From an uncultured Bacilli bacterium (GTDB lineage: Bacteria > Bacillota_I > Bacilli_A > RF39 > UBA660): 32,753 nucleotides of DNA. The notes under the pieces are model-generated. The model searched no databases, was not told the DNA's origin, and saw only the letters and a program-made list of their open reading frames with translations. The translations under genes were made by a program, and so were the position numbers. The stretch is from assembly GCA_944358705.1 (NCBI GenBank), contig CALVRR010000021.1, positions 1 to 32,753 on the forward strand, written 5' to 3'. Positions 31,429-32,753 of this stretch are shown here, in pieces; within the stretch, counting starts at the first letter, position 1, and each line of letters begins with the position of its first letter.

Positions 31429-32655
31429 ATGCAATTTTTAGAAATTACAGAAAAAGAATATCGTACTTTTTGGGAAAAACATCCGTTAAAAACTTTTTTA
31501 TCTGCTCCTGAAATTGGAAGTTTACGTAAAAGTAATGGATGGAATGAATTTTTTGTTGGGGTTAAAGATGATAAAAAACTAGTAGCAGCAGCATTACTTG
31601 TTTCTCATAAAAGACATTTTGGTAAATATGAATTTTATTCTCCTAGAGGTGTTCTTGTGGATTATGAAAATAAAGAGTTGTTAGAATATTTTTTGGGAGA
31701 AATAAAAAAGTTTGTAAAAGAACATCATGGTTATATTTTTCGAATGGATCCTTATGTTATTTATAAGGAAAGAGATATTGATGGTAATATTGTTGAAGGT
31801 GGAGAAGATCATAGTGAGGTTGTTTCTAATTTAGAAAGATTTGGTTTTAAAAAAGTTTCTATTCCAGAGATGGAACAGGTTGGATGGATGTTTTCTTTAC
31901 CATTGAAAGGAAAAACAAAGGAACAAATCTTAAAAGAAATGAAACCAAACACTAGGAATACTATTCGAAAAACAGAAAAGATTGGTATTACTGTTAAGGA
32001 ATTAGATTATGATGAACTAGATCGATTTCAGAATATTATGATTGAAACAGGAGCAAGAAAGAATTTTTCTGTTCGAAGTGTTGATTACTATAAAAAAATG
32101 TATGAACTTTTTCATGATAAAGGAGAAGTTAAATATTATGTAACAGAATTAGACTTGGTAAAATATCGGAAAAAATTAGAAGAAGATAAGAAAGTTGCGA
32201 TAGAAAAACTTGAAAAGCTTAGTGATGCGAAATATAATGAGGGTCAAAAGAAAAATTTAGAGAATGAGATTCATTCTTATGAGAAAAGAATTAAGGAAGC
32301 AGAAGATATTCGAAAAGATAAAAAGAAAGATGTTATTACTTTATCTGGGTCTATGTTTATGATTATTGAACCTGAAATTATTTATTTATCTAGTGGTAAT
32401 TATGAAGAGTTTATGAAGTTTAATTCTCAGTATTTATTACAATGGATGATGATAGAGTATGGGATAGAACATGGATTTAAAAAACATAATTTTTATGGTA
32501 TTCCAGCGAATATTAATGAACATCCTAAAGATTATGGGATTTATGAATTTAAACGTGGTTTTAATGGGATTGTAGAAGAATTAATTGGTGAGTTTGAACT
32601 TCCTATTACTTGGCATTATTATTTGATTAAATTTATTCATAAAATAAGAAAATGA
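31429..32655 (+). CDS. Fem-type peptidoglycan bridge aminoacyltransferase
   Basis: 408 aa from ATG 31429 (AAGGTGAT at 31418-31425). Members of the FemABX family add amino acids from aminoacyl-tRNA to the lipid II stem peptide. Visible features: an N-terminal GNAT-like half (TFLSAPEIGSLRKSNGW, YSPRGVLVDY), the PNTRNTIRKTEKIGI motif, a helical coiled-coil arm at about 243-303, and a C-terminal half with LSGSMFMI, YLLQWMMIEYGIEHG, FYGIPAN and YEFKRGFNG. The coiled-coil arm places it with FemA/FemB/MurM types. Which amino acid it adds cannot be told. It supports a walled cell. Confidence 0.9.
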   Translation: MQFLEITEKEYRTFWEKHPLKTFLSAPEIGSLRKSNGWNEFFVGVKDDKKLVAAALLVSHKRHFGKYEFYSPRGVLVDYENKELLEYFLGEIKKFVKEHHGYIFRMDPYVIYKERDIDGNIVEGGEDHSEVVSNLERFGFKKVSIPEMEQVGWMFSLPLKGKTKEQILKEMKPNTRNTIRKTEKIGITVKELDYDELDRFQNIMIETGARKNFSVRSVDYYKKMYELFHDKGEVKYYVTELDLVKYRKKLEEDKKVAIEKLEKLSDAKYNEGQKKNLENEIHSYEKRIKEAEDIRKDKKKDVITLSGSMFMIIEPEIIYLSSGNYEEFMKFNSQYLLQWMMIEYGIEHGFKKHNFYGIPANINEHPKDYGIYEFKRGFNGIVEELIGEFELPITWHYYLIKFIHKIRK

Positions 32656-32677
32656 ATCTGAAAGGATTCTTTTTTTT
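32654..32677 (+). terminator. Terminator after the Fem-type gene
   Basis: GAATC (32654-32658) pairs with GATTC (32665-32669) around a six-base loop, then eight T. Confidence 0.65.
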
Positions 32678-32713
32678 GGAAACTTCTACTTATTTCTAAT
32701 AATACAGTAGGAG

Positions 32714-32753
32714 GTGATAGTTATCACAAAATTTTATACGTGTCGTTATGACC
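32714..32753 (+). CDS. 5' end of a gene cut by the window edge
   Basis: AGGAGGTGAT (32709-32718) is a near-perfect ribosome binding site. The open frame after it reads ITKFYTCRYD up to the window end. No ATG, GTG or TTG lies at the usual distance in that frame: GTG 32714 is inside the site, and the codon at normal spacing is ATC (32723). The start is therefore uncertain. The family cannot be named from ten residues. Confidence 0.35.
   Translation, partial: MIVITKFYTCRYD

Overview
The window is a low-G+C, almost fully coding stretch from what looks like an anaerobic, walled relative of Bacilli/Mollicutes, plausibly one of the reduced-genome gut lineages. This is inferred from gene content and A/T-rich codon use. 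All three stop codons are used normally. Support for the placement includes the Firmicutes-type runs rpsP-khpA, uppS-cdsA-rseP and priA...fmt...rlmN-prpC-prkC-rsgA-rpe, a Fem-type peptidoglycan bridge enzyme, and two oxygen-sensitive class III ribonucleotide reductases. Nearly all genes lie on the + strand; the one clear exception is a Crp/Fnr-type regulator.

Layout. 1-1570: a GNAT acetyltransferase, a possible frameshifted remnant, then a strong promoter driving rpsP and khpA up to a terminator. 1570-4400: uppS, cdsA, rseP and a small membrane protein (lipid carrier, phospholipid and membrane proteolysis). 4400-9730: priA, two unrecognised membrane-anchored proteins, fmt and a membrane-anchored lipoprotein-like protein. 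9730-17490: rlmN, PP2C phosphatase, PASTA kinase, rsgA, rpe, then two tandem membrane proteins that share a four-cysteine extracytoplasmic domain. 17490-18300: a membrane-anchored 3D-domain wall protein behind three 11-bp-spaced WalR-like half sites. 18300-22900: tex and two paralogous, divergent kinase-like proteins.

22870-30610 is the most interesting block. A Crp/Fnr regulator (- strand) faces an operon nrdD1-nrdG1-orf142-dut across a 24-bp palindrome. After an approximately 330-bp, very A/T-rich gap comes a second anaerobic ribonucleotide reductase system. Its large subunit (nrdD2, 776 aa) ends before any glycyl-radical motif. The motif (RVTGYL...RFNNGK...RVKH) is found instead on a separate 55-aa ORF at 29878-30045, with its own ribosome binding site, between nrdD2 and nrdG2. 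This appears to be a ribonucleotide reductase whose radical-bearing C-terminal domain is a free-standing polypeptide. The block ends in a perfect 14-bp terminator hairpin.

30610-32753: a two-TM protein of unknown role, a Fem-type aminoacyltransferase, and the first codons of a gene that runs off the window.
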